Shown here: in pieces, positions 1 through 13,577 of the stretch
How positions within the stretch are numbered: position 1 is the stretch's first letter
Layout: each line of letters starts with the position of its first letter
Assembly: GCA_022577435.1 (NCBI GenBank)
Contig: JAKOON010000103.1
Span: forward strand, 1-64,000
DNA: 64,000 nucleotides
Source: Embiotoca jacksoni
Lineage: Eukaryota > Chordata > Actinopteri > Embiotocidae
Reading direction: 5' to 3'
Position numbers and translations under genes: made by a program
The notes under the pieces: generated by a model
Database searches by the model: none
The model's input: only the letters and a program-made list of their open reading frames with translations
Told to the model about the DNA's origin: nothing

Positions 1-237
1 TTTTGTTGCGCTGACAGAGGAAACTATCGCACCGTCGCCAAATTAATAACCGTCTCCAGATTCGTCCAAAAGATTGAAGCTGGCAGCTGCGCTGCCGTGA
101 GGAAGCTTTTCATTTGTCAGCGCCGAGATTAAACATCAGTCCTGTTTTAGTTTTTGAAGAATAAAGTTCAGTCTGTGTGTCTGTGTAGGATAAAGTTCAA
201 TCTAGGACTTTGAATTTTTCAAAATAAAGCTTTGCCT

Positions 238-289
<52 letters not shown>

Positions 290-1866
290 AAACTCCCTCA
301 GATTCATTTTATGAGGACTAAAAGTTGCTCTTCTACTTTCTCTGGATCTGTTTTTGGAAAATGAAACTAGTTCTGCTTTGGTTTCGAGAGCATAAAGGGA
401 ATTCTTCTTCTTTCAGACAACAGAGCTCTTTTTTGTAGAAAAGCTTTTCTTGTGTCGTTGTTGAGAAAACGTTCTCTCCGAACCAGATCTGGGGTTTTTT
501 GTTTTTTTTTGGAAGCTGGCTCTCCTTCAACCCTTTCAGTATAAAAGTCTCCTGGGTTTAGTTTTTGAAAAATAAAGCGTGTTCTCCTTCTGATTTTGGA
601 TTAAAAAAAAAAAGAAAAGGATAATTTGGGTTGTGCTTTTGAAGAAGAGAGCTGTGTTTCTGATAAATTAAGAGTCTCTGCTTTGCTGCTGCGAGGTTAA
701 TGCCGAGTGTCTCTGGTTCTTCGTGGTCTGGTTGTGTTTATTACAAGCTGATGACACTAATCTCAGACTCCCTCGTCTCTCTGAGAGGCTCCACGGGGGG
801 AGGAGGGAGGGAAGAGAGAGGAGGGGGGGGGGGTCTCCAAGTTCAAAACGGTTTAATTTCAACCGGAGGGAGCGAGTTGAGGAAGTGGGCCAGACTCGGG
901 TCAGCAGCTATTTTCCTTGTTTTCCTCACCTGGCTTTGATAGAGAATCTGAAACAACCTCGAAGCTGCTCTACTAAAAACTCCCAGACCTGGTTTCACCT
1001 CCTCTGGAAGTCGTCTCTCCGCCGTCATCCGTGGTATAATCCCACAGAGGTGTATTTAGCTGCTTCATTTTCACAGCTGCATATTGTTTTGTAATTATGT
1101 ACCACATATCCAAATTAGTGTGCGACGAAAAAGACTTTCACTCACCTGAGACATCCGTAATTATTTGATGATGTGAATGTGGTGTTATGGATGTAACAGA
1201 AAATTAAAACCGGTGAACAGAGGATAACGTTCGGCAACTCCGAAGCAGACGGGACGAACGGCTGTCGAGATATTCGAAGGACGAACAAAGAAATAATACA
1301 GACGGAGGTTTCTTACGTTAAACAACCCCGTGATGTTTTTTAAATCATGTAAAAGCCCATAATTTAACAGAGCAGCTGAAATCCTACATCAGGCAAGAAT
1401 GGGACAACATTTCACTTTCAAAACTCCAGCAACTGGTCTCCTAAGTTACCTTTTATTATTTTTATTTTTTACAGTGTTGTGGAAACAACACAATTTCTCA
1501 GTTTCAACATTGGACATGTTCCCTTTTGGTCTATTTTTAATGAAATGTTGGTTCACATGATTTTTAAATCATCACGTGCTGGTTTTTTTTGTTTTTTTTC
1601 ACATTTTACACATCGTCCCAACTTTTTATGAAACAGGGTCGTACATAGAATAGATACGGAAACCTGCTGCTATAAACTGAAGACTGTTTCACCCTTAACT
1701 TCCTGTTTTAAAAATAACTTCCCATTACAGAAGTGATAACGTCACTTTACTGACCCCTACAGGTAGAGCGTGACTTTTATCATCTGAACTTGTGTTGATC
1801 AGAGGAGGACAGATGTGTTGATGCTTTGACGGACCGAGCGAATTGAATCTCTGCGTTTTGTCTCAG
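1..1866 (+). other. 3' end of an upstream TRHDE intron
   Basis: No coding exon is recognisable here. The segment ends at a good acceptor (TTTTGTCTCAG at 1856-1866) in front of the first supported exon. It is AT-rich with a long T run at 242-286 and a G-rich stretch near 797-833. The short open frames at 700-1094 show no family resemblance. Confidence 0.7.
242..286. repeat. poly(T) run
   Basis: About 45 consecutive T. It could be the A-tail of a minus-strand retroposon, but no element body was recognised beside it. Confidence 0.9.
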
Positions 1867-2000
1867 AAACCCACCGGGTCGGTCGGATGGACGACAGCAC
1901 CTGGTTGCTAGGCAACATCAATCAGACGGGCTACTTCCGCGTGAACTACGACCTCTCGAACTGGAAACTGCTAATTCAGCAGCTCCACAGCAACCCGCAG
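1867..2000 (+). CDS. trhde: trhde exon a (134 nt)
   Basis: The exon starts after CTCAG with two bases of a split codon and ends in phase 0 at CCGCAG before GTAAAG. It encodes WLLGNINQTGYFRVNYDL, the block joining the beta-sandwich to the helical C-terminal domain in M1 peptidases. NQT is a likely N-glycosylation site. The ATG at 1887 is an internal methionine, not a start. Confidence 0.95.
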
Positions 2001-3073
2001 GTAAAGCCGTCCATCCGTCTCTTTTTCTCGTTTTATTCCCTCTCGTTTTTCACTTCCCGTTCGTCTTGTTTGTCTCAGATCATCTCCGTCGGAAACAGGG
2101 CGGGGCTTATCGACGACACCTTCAACCTGGCCAGGTGAGTGTCCTCTGGACTGCGTGGCTGCAGCTCGCCGATCGCTGGCGGGTTGATTCATTAAAACGG
2201 AGGAAAGAGGCCGAGTGCAGCCGGGCCGATTGATTGTTTGATGGCGTCAGCTGAATGTTCGGGAGGTTTATAGAGTATCTGAGACCTCCACCTCCCACAT
2301 CCATGAATTTTGAGCCCGAAGCCTCCCGTCCTCTAGAGCCGTCGGCGTCCATTAAAACAACTTTTCAAAATGTACTCGGAAAAAAAAAATGCTTATTCAG
2401 TTGTTTGCATCGGCGGCAAAAGTATTTCAAATGAACCGGAGCAGCAGGCTAACGTCGTTGTAGTTCGGCCCTGAAGCTATGTGTGACTTTTATTTTGAAA
2501 TTCCCGAACCACCTTCTTGTTTTTGTTTCTACGTCTTCAGAGAGTAGAATCAAATCCTCTGATCAGTTATAAGTGTAAAAGTACAGAAGTATTACCACTA
2601 AAATGTACTTTTTCTACCCAACACGTCTCCTGTGACGGATGTTTTACGATGTTCGACATCGTTTTTTGAGCGGTGCTTTTATATTTAGCGGCGCTGGACA
2701 TGCTGCTGGTGTGTTTCTGAACGGGGTCGAAGCCGAGGCCAGAAAATGTCCCCCATAGACGGTTTTGACAAGAAGTCCTATCGGAGTCGTCCTCGCTCCG
2801 GCATTCAGAGAAACTCGCAAACAAGAAGTCGGTGATGAACGTGAGATCGGCCGCCTCAGAGAGAGAGAGAGGAGGCGGCGGCCGAGCGAGTCGTTCCTCA
2901 TCCTGATGTTTGCAGCCTGAAGCCTTTTGAGCTCTGTAACCAAAATCTAGTGTGACACCGGCCCTATAACTCAATATACCCCCCCCATCCCCACCACCAC
3001 CACCACCACCACCACCTCTCTCAGCCATCTGTCCTCTGTCATGTTGAATGAGCTGCTGCCAGATACAACAGTG

Positions 3074-3138
<65 letters not shown>

Positions 3139-4532
3139 TTCCGTCTGCACGTAAGAAAGGAGTACGGTCTTACTTTTAACATGCATCCGTCGCCATGGTA
3201 ACGCCACCACAACCACGTCACAAGAAAGGAAGTTGTCAGACCCAAGTTCACTGCGTTTAATATACGGAAGGTAGATCAAGAAGTTTGGTGTCTGCTCCTG
3301 TTGCGCGTGAACTGTGCGAAGCAACAACCTTCACGAGGAAGTGTTCGGAGCGCCGTGTTCACGTGAACGCCGGTCACGTGAACATTTCCTGATTTCAACC
3401 GTGGACCTGAAACTGGAGCAGAGAAACATCAGATTTTTGGGGAACAAAAAATCTTTTCGACAGGTGTTCCTGAGCCCGTGCAGCGATTTCCACAACAGAA
3501 TCATAAAGCAGTGCTGCAGGGCTCCGAGAAAACATCTTGGGACGGCGATGAAGCGACGTGTTCTGAGTGACGGTCACGTTTTGAAGAGGGGGCGGAGCTT
3601 CACTGTCCGAAACTGAAGAAGGCGTCAGGTCAGGAAACACCCCCAACCGACGTTGGCGGTGGTTGTGTCACCGTGAATTCGTCCCCCAGAGTCAGACTGT
3701 CAACACTGAGTTCCACCGGGACCTTCTGAGGTTCTGTTCTGGTTCTGGATTCTTTATCTGCTTCGTAGTCTTCAGGTCCGTCTGGGTTTTGTGCTTCCTC
3801 AACTCTTGTTGTCTTGTCTTGTTTCACTTCCTGTCCTTTGTACGATTATTGGCCCCGCCCCCCTGATTAGTTTCACCTGTCCCTCGTTGTCCTTCCCTCC
3901 CTGCTGTATTTAGTCTGTGAGCTCTTCTTCTTCCCTCTTTTTGTCAGTTTGTTTCAGTTTCCTGATCCGTTGCTGCGTCTTTTGAAACCCAGAGAACACA
4001 AACCAGCTGAACTGTGGCGCCATGGCAACGGGCTTCTCCAAACGTTGACGATTTTATGTTCCTCATAAATTTGACCCAAAAATCGGATGTTTCACCCCCT
4101 TTTACCGACATCTGTAAATCGTCTCGTTAAGTCTCATCTTCATCATCGCGCTCTCGTGTAAAAAAAAAAAGGCTTGAGATGAGTTTCCTGTTTGTTTGAG
4201 GGGAAACTGCTGGCTCCGGCTCGTTTTAAGTGACGCAAAATACATCTTATTAACGAAGCTGTTAGTTCAGCGTTTTTTTCTGAACGCTGATCTTTCGATT
4301 GATTTCACTTCGCAAATTAATCGCAGGAATTAATTTGAGTCGTGCTGAATCTTCTTCTGCTCGCAGTTCAATTGAGGAAACCCCCGAGTGATCCATACAG
4401 CGCTAAATGCTGATTGGTGGGAGCGGGACTGTGTGTGTGTGTGTGTGTGTGTGCGTGCGTGTGTGTGTGTGCGTGCGTGTGTTTGCGTGTGTGCGTGCGT
4501 GTGTGTGTGTGTGTGCGCGTGTGTGTGTGTGC

Positions 4533-4565
<33 letters not shown>

Positions 4566-4646
4566 GCTAGTTTAGTGTAAAGCTGTAATAAATGGCCGTG
4601 TCTTGGTGAATGTATGCTTAAACAGTGATGGATGTCGCCTCTCTTT

Positions 4647-4710
<64 letters not shown>

Positions 4711-4863
4711 CCACAGCGCTCCCTCGTTAGCTCTCCACTGAGGCTTGCTAATGGCTAATGGACAAACAATTAACTGGCCCTCAACGATGTTAACGAGTTA
4801 ATGAGCTCATTAAGACGACAATACTGGGACACACACACACACACACTCTCACACACACACACA

Positions 4864-4901
<38 letters not shown>

Positions 4902-4915
4902 CACACACACACACA

Positions 4916-4949
<34 letters not shown>

Positions 4950-6787
4950 CGAAGTCTGTAACGGAAAAAAAAATTGTAAACTGAAAATCTATAATTTTCT
5001 CACTTCCCCATTTTTCTGCGATCAGAGGGAACGAGACCAAAAATGTAAATCCCTGCCAGCGTTTCCTGAGGCTGCGTGTCGGACAGAGGAGACGACGTTC
5101 TGATGATTTAAGCAGTTTCAGAGCCTCAAACATCGAAGAGGCTGAGGGAGGAAAGGTTTTTCTTTTTTTTCTTTTTGAGGTTGCCGCATTACGAGAAAGT
5201 CCTGAGATCGATAAAAAAGAAAAGGTTTCATCCTCTGCGGTGGAGCTCTTATTAAGATTATTGACATGTGGACCGGCAGCAGCACGACAGGACTGAAACC
5301 AGACCATAATAATAATAATAATAATGAGTAAAACTTTGATTCATTCTGTTCTCTAAAGTTCAAATAGTAAATAATAAATGTTGTAAAATCAATTGTACAT
5401 GCAGTCAGTTGAGTTTTTAGTCATTTTCATTCCTGGTTCACAACTCAAACTACTTTGCATTCAAAACTAAAAAGCTGAAATCACCAGAAAATGACTTTAA
5501 TAAAACTTGAATTAAAGTATCTGACATTTACTATACTTAAAAGTATTTTTTAATACTTTTATTTTTAATCTCCTCATCCCAAAATGTTTCATTCTTTCAA
5601 AGGTTGTTTGATTATTCCATATTTTTAAAGTTTATATTTTCTGTATCTGAAAGTTTTTTTTTTAAGTATTTTCAACTTTTTGTAGTTTTTAGTTGATTTT
5701 CAATGATAGTTTTCAGGAGTTGGTTTAAAGTTAACTGAAGCATATAAATTGGGACTTTTCGTGTGTATTAATAATCGAATACTCCTTATAATACTAAGTT
5801 TAGCTGACATTGGAGATGTCCGTGAACACAAACACACAAAAAAAAGTCCTTTTAAACGCCGTATAAAGTTGATGTGTCTTGATATTTATTTCGTGGTCTT
5901 ATTGATGGATCACATGTAAACAGATGGAGTGAAGAGTGATGCCTGTGTGTCTGAAAAAGGTGATCTGGAGTGACAGGAGATGGATGATGTTCGAAAAGAC
6001 GAGATAAACAAGGAACTCTCGTGGCCCGGCCTCTGTTGCCATGGTGACGGTCGCCGTCTCCCCTCCCGCCTCGTACGTCGAGTCCCGTCGGTGTTTTTTT
6101 TTTTCTTTTTTAGAAACAGGGAAGTTCTTCCCACGAGCCGGATGGATTATGGTAATGTCCCCGAGGCCAGGTGCATGATGGGAATGGAGATGAACGTCGC
6201 AGAGGCCGGTCGGGTTTGGATGCGAGGCAGATTATGGAAATACGACGCGTTTCCAGTTTTTTTTCCTTCTTATCTGGAGCAGATTAAGTTTTCCGCCTCG
6301 TCTGGTGTCTGAAAATGTAAGAAGAAAAAAACATTCAGAAAAAGACAATCCCGGTAATAGAACATCAAATCCCTTCACCTCTGGTCCGCACATACGCGTC
6401 ATTCACTTTGATTGACAGCTCCTCGGTAAAGGTCACCGTTCTGCCTTCGGTCGGCGGGAAGTCATAAAATGTCTCCACCAGACTTTTCCCTCGCCGAGCA
6501 TCAATAATTAGAATAAAACCAATAAAAACGAATATCACCTCTTCTGTCCTCGACCGCCCACCCCGTGTCTCATTAATATTCATGAGGAATGGGCGGGGCT
6601 AAAGGTCGGCACAGGAAGCAGATGAGCAACCTCTTCCTCCTCCTCCCCCTCCTCACCCGGAAACATCATGAATGTTAATGATTGCTCGTTAATATTCACG
6701 AGGCCGTTGGATGTAACCCAGGCTGCTAAATATCTCCGCTGGCATTTAGAGGCCAAAGTTTTTCTTAATGTGTTGCTACTGTGGTTT

Positions 6788-6862
<75 letters not shown>

Positions 6863-7630
6863 AACAAGAGAAACTAAGGGTTAAAGATCAGATCTACATC
6901 TACATTAGGACCACTGGTGTGTGTTGGATTTTCAAAATAAGACGATGTAACTTTTAAGAAACAATAACAGAATCTTTGTCCCACAAATGAGAAATGTATA
7001 ATTTTGAAGCAATTAAAAAAAGAAAGTATCGTAACTTGATTAAAAACACTAATAGCTATTAGACGCTGACTTTTCTTGATTTTCTGTTTGTTTGCTTTAC
7101 ATTTTTATCTAAAAGTTTCCCACATTAGTTGTTTGAAGCCACTTTTTCAAACTTATATAACAAAAACACTGACTTGCAAAATAGAGACAAAATAAAATGA
7201 TTTTTATAGTTTCAATAAAGCCTGATTTTAGTGGCTGAATTGGATCATTTCTTCCATGTTTTGGTTATTTTAGGAATATATGGACTTCAGTCTCCCGTGT
7301 ACAGAAACAACATCTCTTTGTTTTCCTATTTTAGAATCCATTTACTTAAAATTTGGGGATAATTGACCTTTTCCACCCGCCCATCTTTTCCTTCCCTTCC
7401 CCGTCTCCCTCTCAGGGCCGGCTACCTCCCCCAGGGCATCCCCTTGCAGCTGATTGGCTACTTGCCGGAGGAGACGTCCTTCCTCCCGTGGCACGCCGCC
7501 AGCCGGGCGCTCTACCAGCTGGACAAACTGCTGGACCGCAGCGACGAGTACCGACTGTTCAGCGTAAACGACCGTCTCGATCAATCAACCCGCTAACGGC
7601 ACGTTAAACTGTCACCTGGGCGTTGTTATC

Positions 7631-7706
<76 letters not shown>

Positions 7707-7819
7707 AACAGGACTACGTGCTGAAGCAGGTCGCGTCGCGGTACCATCAGATGGGTTGGCCGACCAACGGACCCGGAGCCGAGGCCAACGTGCTGCAAGC
7801 GTCCTACCAGACCGAGTAC

Positions 7820-7903
<84 letters not shown>

Positions 7904-8810
7904 CTGTTGTCGCACAAATAACGCACAATCTACACACTTGCAGAGCAGTCAATCAATCTCGTTTAACACCTGTTCACTTCCAGAACAGACGGTCTGTGAC
8001 GGTAATACAGAAAACAAAAGGCTTCATCGGCTTTCAAAATAAAAGCTTTTATTAGCTGTTTGATAATAATTCAACACAGACTATTTTAATGATGGAACCA
8101 CGTTTCCTGTAAAACCTTCGTCACTTCCTGTTGTCTCCAGTGTGTTCACCCGATGACCTCGCTACCTGACTTTTGCAAAAAACATTTGCGTTTACATTTT
8201 TGCAATTTATTCTCAAAGGTTCAATTTTTTTTTTTAGCAAGAAGCTCTTTTCGTAACTGGACGAGAAGTTAGCGTCGTAGGCTACATGTATGAATCAGCG
8301 TGTCCACTTTTGAGTGGGTCCAGAGAAAAATATCAAAATTACATCCTGGATGTCGGCTACATCTCCATCCAGTATAAAAATAGGTCAAAGGTGTATTTAA
8401 GCCTAGCTTAGCTCAAAAGTTTGACGGCAAGAATAACCGCTGATCTTCACCGAAAGTGAAAAATTACGTGAACTTTTTTCTTTTAATCATTTCGGACGAA
8501 GCTCAGACTCAGAAACCTTGTCAGAAGTCACCGAATCCGGCAGTTTGTTTAAAAAGCAAAAATCAAAAACGTTGCTAAGCTAGGCTAAATAAGAACCAGA
8601 CCAATTTCCGCACTACAAATAAAAAGTGATATCCGCCGTCCAGGCTGCAGGTTATTGCTCATAAATCATCTGTCTGAGTATGTTTGTGTCTCTTCAGGGA
8701 GCTGCAGAGGGAGCTCATCATGTTAGCGTGTAGCTTCGGGAACAAACAGTGCCACCGTCAGGCCGTCGCCTACATCTCCGACTGGATCTCCAGCAACAAG
8801 AACAGGTACG

Positions 8811-8863
<53 letters not shown>

Positions 8864-11800
8864 CATTTATACGCTTATTGTTTGCACGACCAAGCGTTTC
8901 ATTTAACGAGGGCTGTCATTAGTGGCCGAAGACAACCAAGCGTATATAAGTGGATGTCACGAGTGTGTGTGCGGCCAAAATAAAGGGGTTAATTTTAGAT
9001 GTGATTGCAATGAGCAAAAAAAAAAAGTCATTGAAAAGACACCATTAGAGGCAAATTAGCCTCGGGGCGACGCAAATTGATGCAGAAGAATACCTCTGAA
9101 AGTTGGAAATGAATTAAATTGAGTGAAAAATTAACACATATCTCAGGGCCTCAGGAATTATACTTCATAAATATACAAAAGAAAAAAAAAAGACAAGAGA
9201 AGGGAAAGACGCTGGAGGGAAGCAACAGACTTATGGTGATTTCTCACTTCAGTCCAGAGACTGTTTATAAGGTTGAAGCCAAAATTTGCCTTAAAGTGCA
9301 GTACCACTGATGGCCAGTAGGGCTCCAATAGACTCCCATTGAAAAAGCATCAAGTTCTCTCCTCAAATAGAAAGTGTGTGTATGTTTGGGGCAATCTGGC
9401 TTGATTGACAGGCCTGTGGTGCAGTCAGGTTTCCTGTATAGGTAGGCGGGGCTTACTGCCAGTTAGATCCACCCCTTCGACCAAATATGGTCACTTCTGG
9501 TTCCAAAAGAAATACCAAGATGGTTGCGGGCAAAATTCAGAACTGGAATTCACAAACTGATGGGTGACATCACGGTGGGTTGACACCTGATTGGTGCGTC
9601 CATTGCTAGGTAACGTTTGTTCATTTGGCAATTTCCCTGTTTAAGAAAAATAAAAACAAACTTTCAAACAAAATTAGCTTAATTTTCTGAATGAACGCTG
9701 TTAAAAATTTGAAGAATTAAGTACAGAATATATTATATTTAACAAAGTGTTGGAACAAGTAGTGAAGAAAGTGTTTTTTCCCAAATTGTTGTGAAACTTA
9801 AGGAGAACTTTAGAGGAAAAATTGAGAATTTAAAGGGTTGAAACCAGATTTTCTTTTCTGCACAACAATTTGAATATAAAGCAAAATTTCAGGAGAAATA
9901 TGTTCCAAATGAGCCCAAAATCAGCGTTTGTTTATTTGTATGGATGTTGGGAGATAAAAGAAAAAAAAATAATATAATGTTATAATCCATTTCTAAGATT
10001 TGAAGTCTGGCGCCATGTTTCCACGCTGAGATACAGCAGCACAAATTCACGTTTCAAATGTTTCCCGTTTTAAAGGTAAAAGATTCGGCGGACGGCGTCT
10101 CTCCCTACGATTGATCCATTCGGGGTTTTTTCATTCCTCCTTTCTTCTCCAAAAAGAAATGTTGTTATTTATCTCGTGTGCTGCCGGCTCGTCGTCTCTC
10201 TCCGGGTCCTTAACGAGATCTGCGAAATTAGATTTTCAAAGAGCAAATTAAATAGAAACAGATGCCAGCGTTGCGTACGGGACAGCAGGGAGCCGACGAT
10301 AAGAGGCATGCTTCAATTAAAATAAGAAAAAATTAAAACCATAAATTAAACACTTTCAGACTCCATCGGGCAGAAAGTTATGAATGGATCGCTGGCTTTT
10401 CTCAAAGTTCACCATCAACAGCTGAAATACTTCAGGACTCTCAGTTCGACCTTTTTCCATCATCTGCTTCTCAGTCTGTTTTTTTAAGTTGAGTTGTTTA
10501 CAGAGTGAGTAGCGAGGGAACCGTTCACATGACAACCATCTGGCTCCGGGGTTTTTTCACAAGTGACCTTTTTTTTTTTTTACATTTGAGAGGCAATTTG
10601 GAACTTTTTCATCATCAGTGATGGAAAAAGTGACAGAATTTCATGCTTTGTCGGATGATTTCAAATCCCATCTGAACACCGAAATCCTCCAATAAGTTCA
10701 GTCTTCCCAGCAGAGAAAGTTCTTCACAATAAAGAAAGATTAAAAAAAAAAAAAGTGTGTCAGTCTCCGTTAAACATGTTCAAAAACAGAGCGAGCCGAC
10801 CTGCATTCAAAGCGTGTCAGAAACCACCTGCTGAAATGTGACTCCTGGCAGTAAAATAATCCTGTCCAGAACAATGAGAGTATAATTACTGCAGCGAGCG
10901 GCTTCACATCCCTCCTGGAATATCAATCACATCCCGCTGGTAGTTTTTTTGTTGAAAATCAGCCGTCTAAATAGCTCAGAAAAAAGGATCTATTTTTGAA
11001 TGTAGCTTCGTTAGTCTGCAGCCGTGGACGGATTAACCTGGGAGGTGGCGGTGGTGGGTAGTGGTGGGGGGAAGGGGTGCAGGGACAATAAACTGCTGCA
11101 TCCCCATTAACCCCCCATCCATTTACTTCCACTCCCTGAGCATTCATTGTGTTTCAGGATTTCTACGCTGGGATGTGTTGCGATTGAGTGCAAATCACTT
11201 TTCAGGAATATGAGAAAAGCTTTTTCAGTTTTCAGTTGGAATTAAATATCTCATGAAGGATTTCCATGACATTTTTCGAATGTCAGGTTTTGACACGAGC
11301 TGCAACATCCAGAGCTGAAAAGTGAAGCCAAACATTGGAAGTGCATTAAAAACTTGCAGTTCTTCGAAGGGCCACTTGAGGCTCTAAAAGTATTAATTAG
11401 TCAAGACAGAACTTTATGAATCCTGAAAGAAATTCTCGTGCCTGAGGTTACGAAAAAAAAAGCAGCAACCAAAAGTGACGTCACCCGTCAGTCGGTGAAC
11501 GGCCGTTACGAGTTCGGATTCTGTCCGTCATCATCTTTCTAGTTCGGAGCGGTTTGGAACAGGAAGTGACCATGTTTGGATGAGCTGGGGGAGGAGCCAG
11601 CGGTGGATCTGACCGATCTGATCGGAAACCTGACGATACTACGTCCCGCCCACCGATAGCTGTAACCTGACTGCACCACAGGCCTGTCAATCAAACAGAC
11701 ACGCCCCCAAAAACAGGTCTTCTTGAATCTTCTTTTCTAATGAATGAGGGATTATTTTCAGATGGACCTCCAGAAAACTAATAAGAAGGAGTGACTTTAG

Positions 11801-12622
11801 CTAACAACACCGAGATAACTGATGGACACATTTTATTCACTTTGGATTTGATGAGAGAAGTTGAATGGGAGTCTATGGAGCCGGAGGCTTTTTGGAGCCG
11901 ACCTCTAGTGGCACTCGCTGGTATTGCAGCTGAAGACACTTCTGGATCGAAACCATTTTTCAGACCTGAAGCTACGAACACTTTTATAAACAGTTTTATA
12001 TTTAAGAAGGAAGAACTGCAAACTTACAACAAGATAAAAACACAGTACAGATAAATAGTAGAAGTCAAATATTTAACCTCAATGAGCTGCTGAGAAAAAT
12101 GGCCTTGAAAACTGTTTGCTGCAACATTTATTATCCCAGCTGTTTAAAAAAAAAAAAAAGATACATTTTGCTTTCTGCAGTTATTTTCTATTTCTACACA
12201 ACCATCCCATTATTTCATGCCTCGATGAGTTCAGTCTTTGTAGTGAATCCTAATCTGCAAGAAGCAAACCGCTCAAATCACTTCATTAAATACGTCATAA
12301 ACACGTGATGTGTATCTGTAACGAGCTTTATTAAAAACACATTAAACTGCCGATCAGTCGTCAGTGAAACGACCGAGCTCGGGCTCAAAATGTTTAATCA
12401 GCGGAGACATTTGCCAGAAAATTCAAGAGTTACATTTCAGACGGACGGCAAGACATACGGACGGGACAGATGGCGGAGACGAATGTTTGCCGTCAAAGTG
12501 GGACTTCGTCTCGGTGGAAGAATGAGAAGGAGGCGACAGATATTTCAGGGAAAAAGACTTTAAGGACATAAAAACACCATCCGCAGACTGTTAACACACA
12601 CACACACACACACTTGAAGCGC

Positions 12623-12680
<58 letters not shown>

Positions 12681-12885
12681 ATGGGATGTGAGCCATCTGG
12701 AGGTTTTTCCAGAGATCACGCTACATTAAATGTTATTTTCATAAGAAGTAACGACGACGTACAATCGATAAAATAGTAATAGTGGCGGCGGTCGGAGTCG
12801 TAGCGGAACATACTCAATGTCATACATGATGAATAAACCCGGCGGTGGATTTTTTTACATCATGTTATCTGGTTAAACACACCTC

Positions 12886-12940
<55 letters not shown>

Positions 12941-13009
12941 CAGTGCACTGGCAGATGTCGCTCGAGAAGGACTTTTAATGCCACAGTCAGCAGCAAGGTG
13001 GAAGTTAGC

Positions 13010-13078
<69 letters not shown>

Positions 13079-13166
13079 AGAACTGGAGGTTGCTCTTAAG
13101 TGGAGCATCTCTAAAATGATTTCCCAGGTCGGTGAATGATGTAATTGTCCCTGCATCACTCACTCT

Positions 13167-13220
<54 letters not shown>

Positions 13221-13378
13221 TAAACACACACAAATTATGTAAACACACACTCACACTCCCGCGGTGTTATAGTTCAGTATATAATGTCTGCTGCCAGCTG
13301 AGCTCACTGTATGGCGATGAAAGCTTTTAGTTTTGGTTTACTGACAATTGAGGTCAAGTACACACACACACACACACA

Positions 13379-13431
<53 letters not shown>

Positions 13432-13500
13432 TATCGTGTGAAGGTAATAGTCACCTTTTTGCTTTGCTGATGATTCAGGCCAGTAACCAGCTGGGTCAAG

Positions 13501-13577
<77 letters not shown>

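Larger units (their letters stand above)
2135..7415 (+). other. Intron b/c, 5.3 kb, repeat-rich
   Basis: The intron contains TG/CA arrays at 3075, 4430, 4651, 4830 and 6791. It also contains a family B dispersed repeat at 3590-4060 flanked by inverted family H pieces. A homeodomain-type palindrome lies at 4798-4813 and a repeated TTAATATTCA motif pair at 6573 and 6689. No exon-like homology was seen. Confidence 0.85.

Noticed and set aside
1887..2138. Single 83-codon open frame starting at 1887
   Set aside because: It reads through a 78-bp intron with good GT/AG ends. The conserved protein needs the intron removed.
11791..12054. Open frame containing EVEWESMEPEAFWSRPLVA, also at 43455 and 54071 and in reverse elsewhere
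   Set aside because: Recurs only because the family A DNA repeat recurs. No start context, no domain, and the frame is not preserved in the diverged copies.
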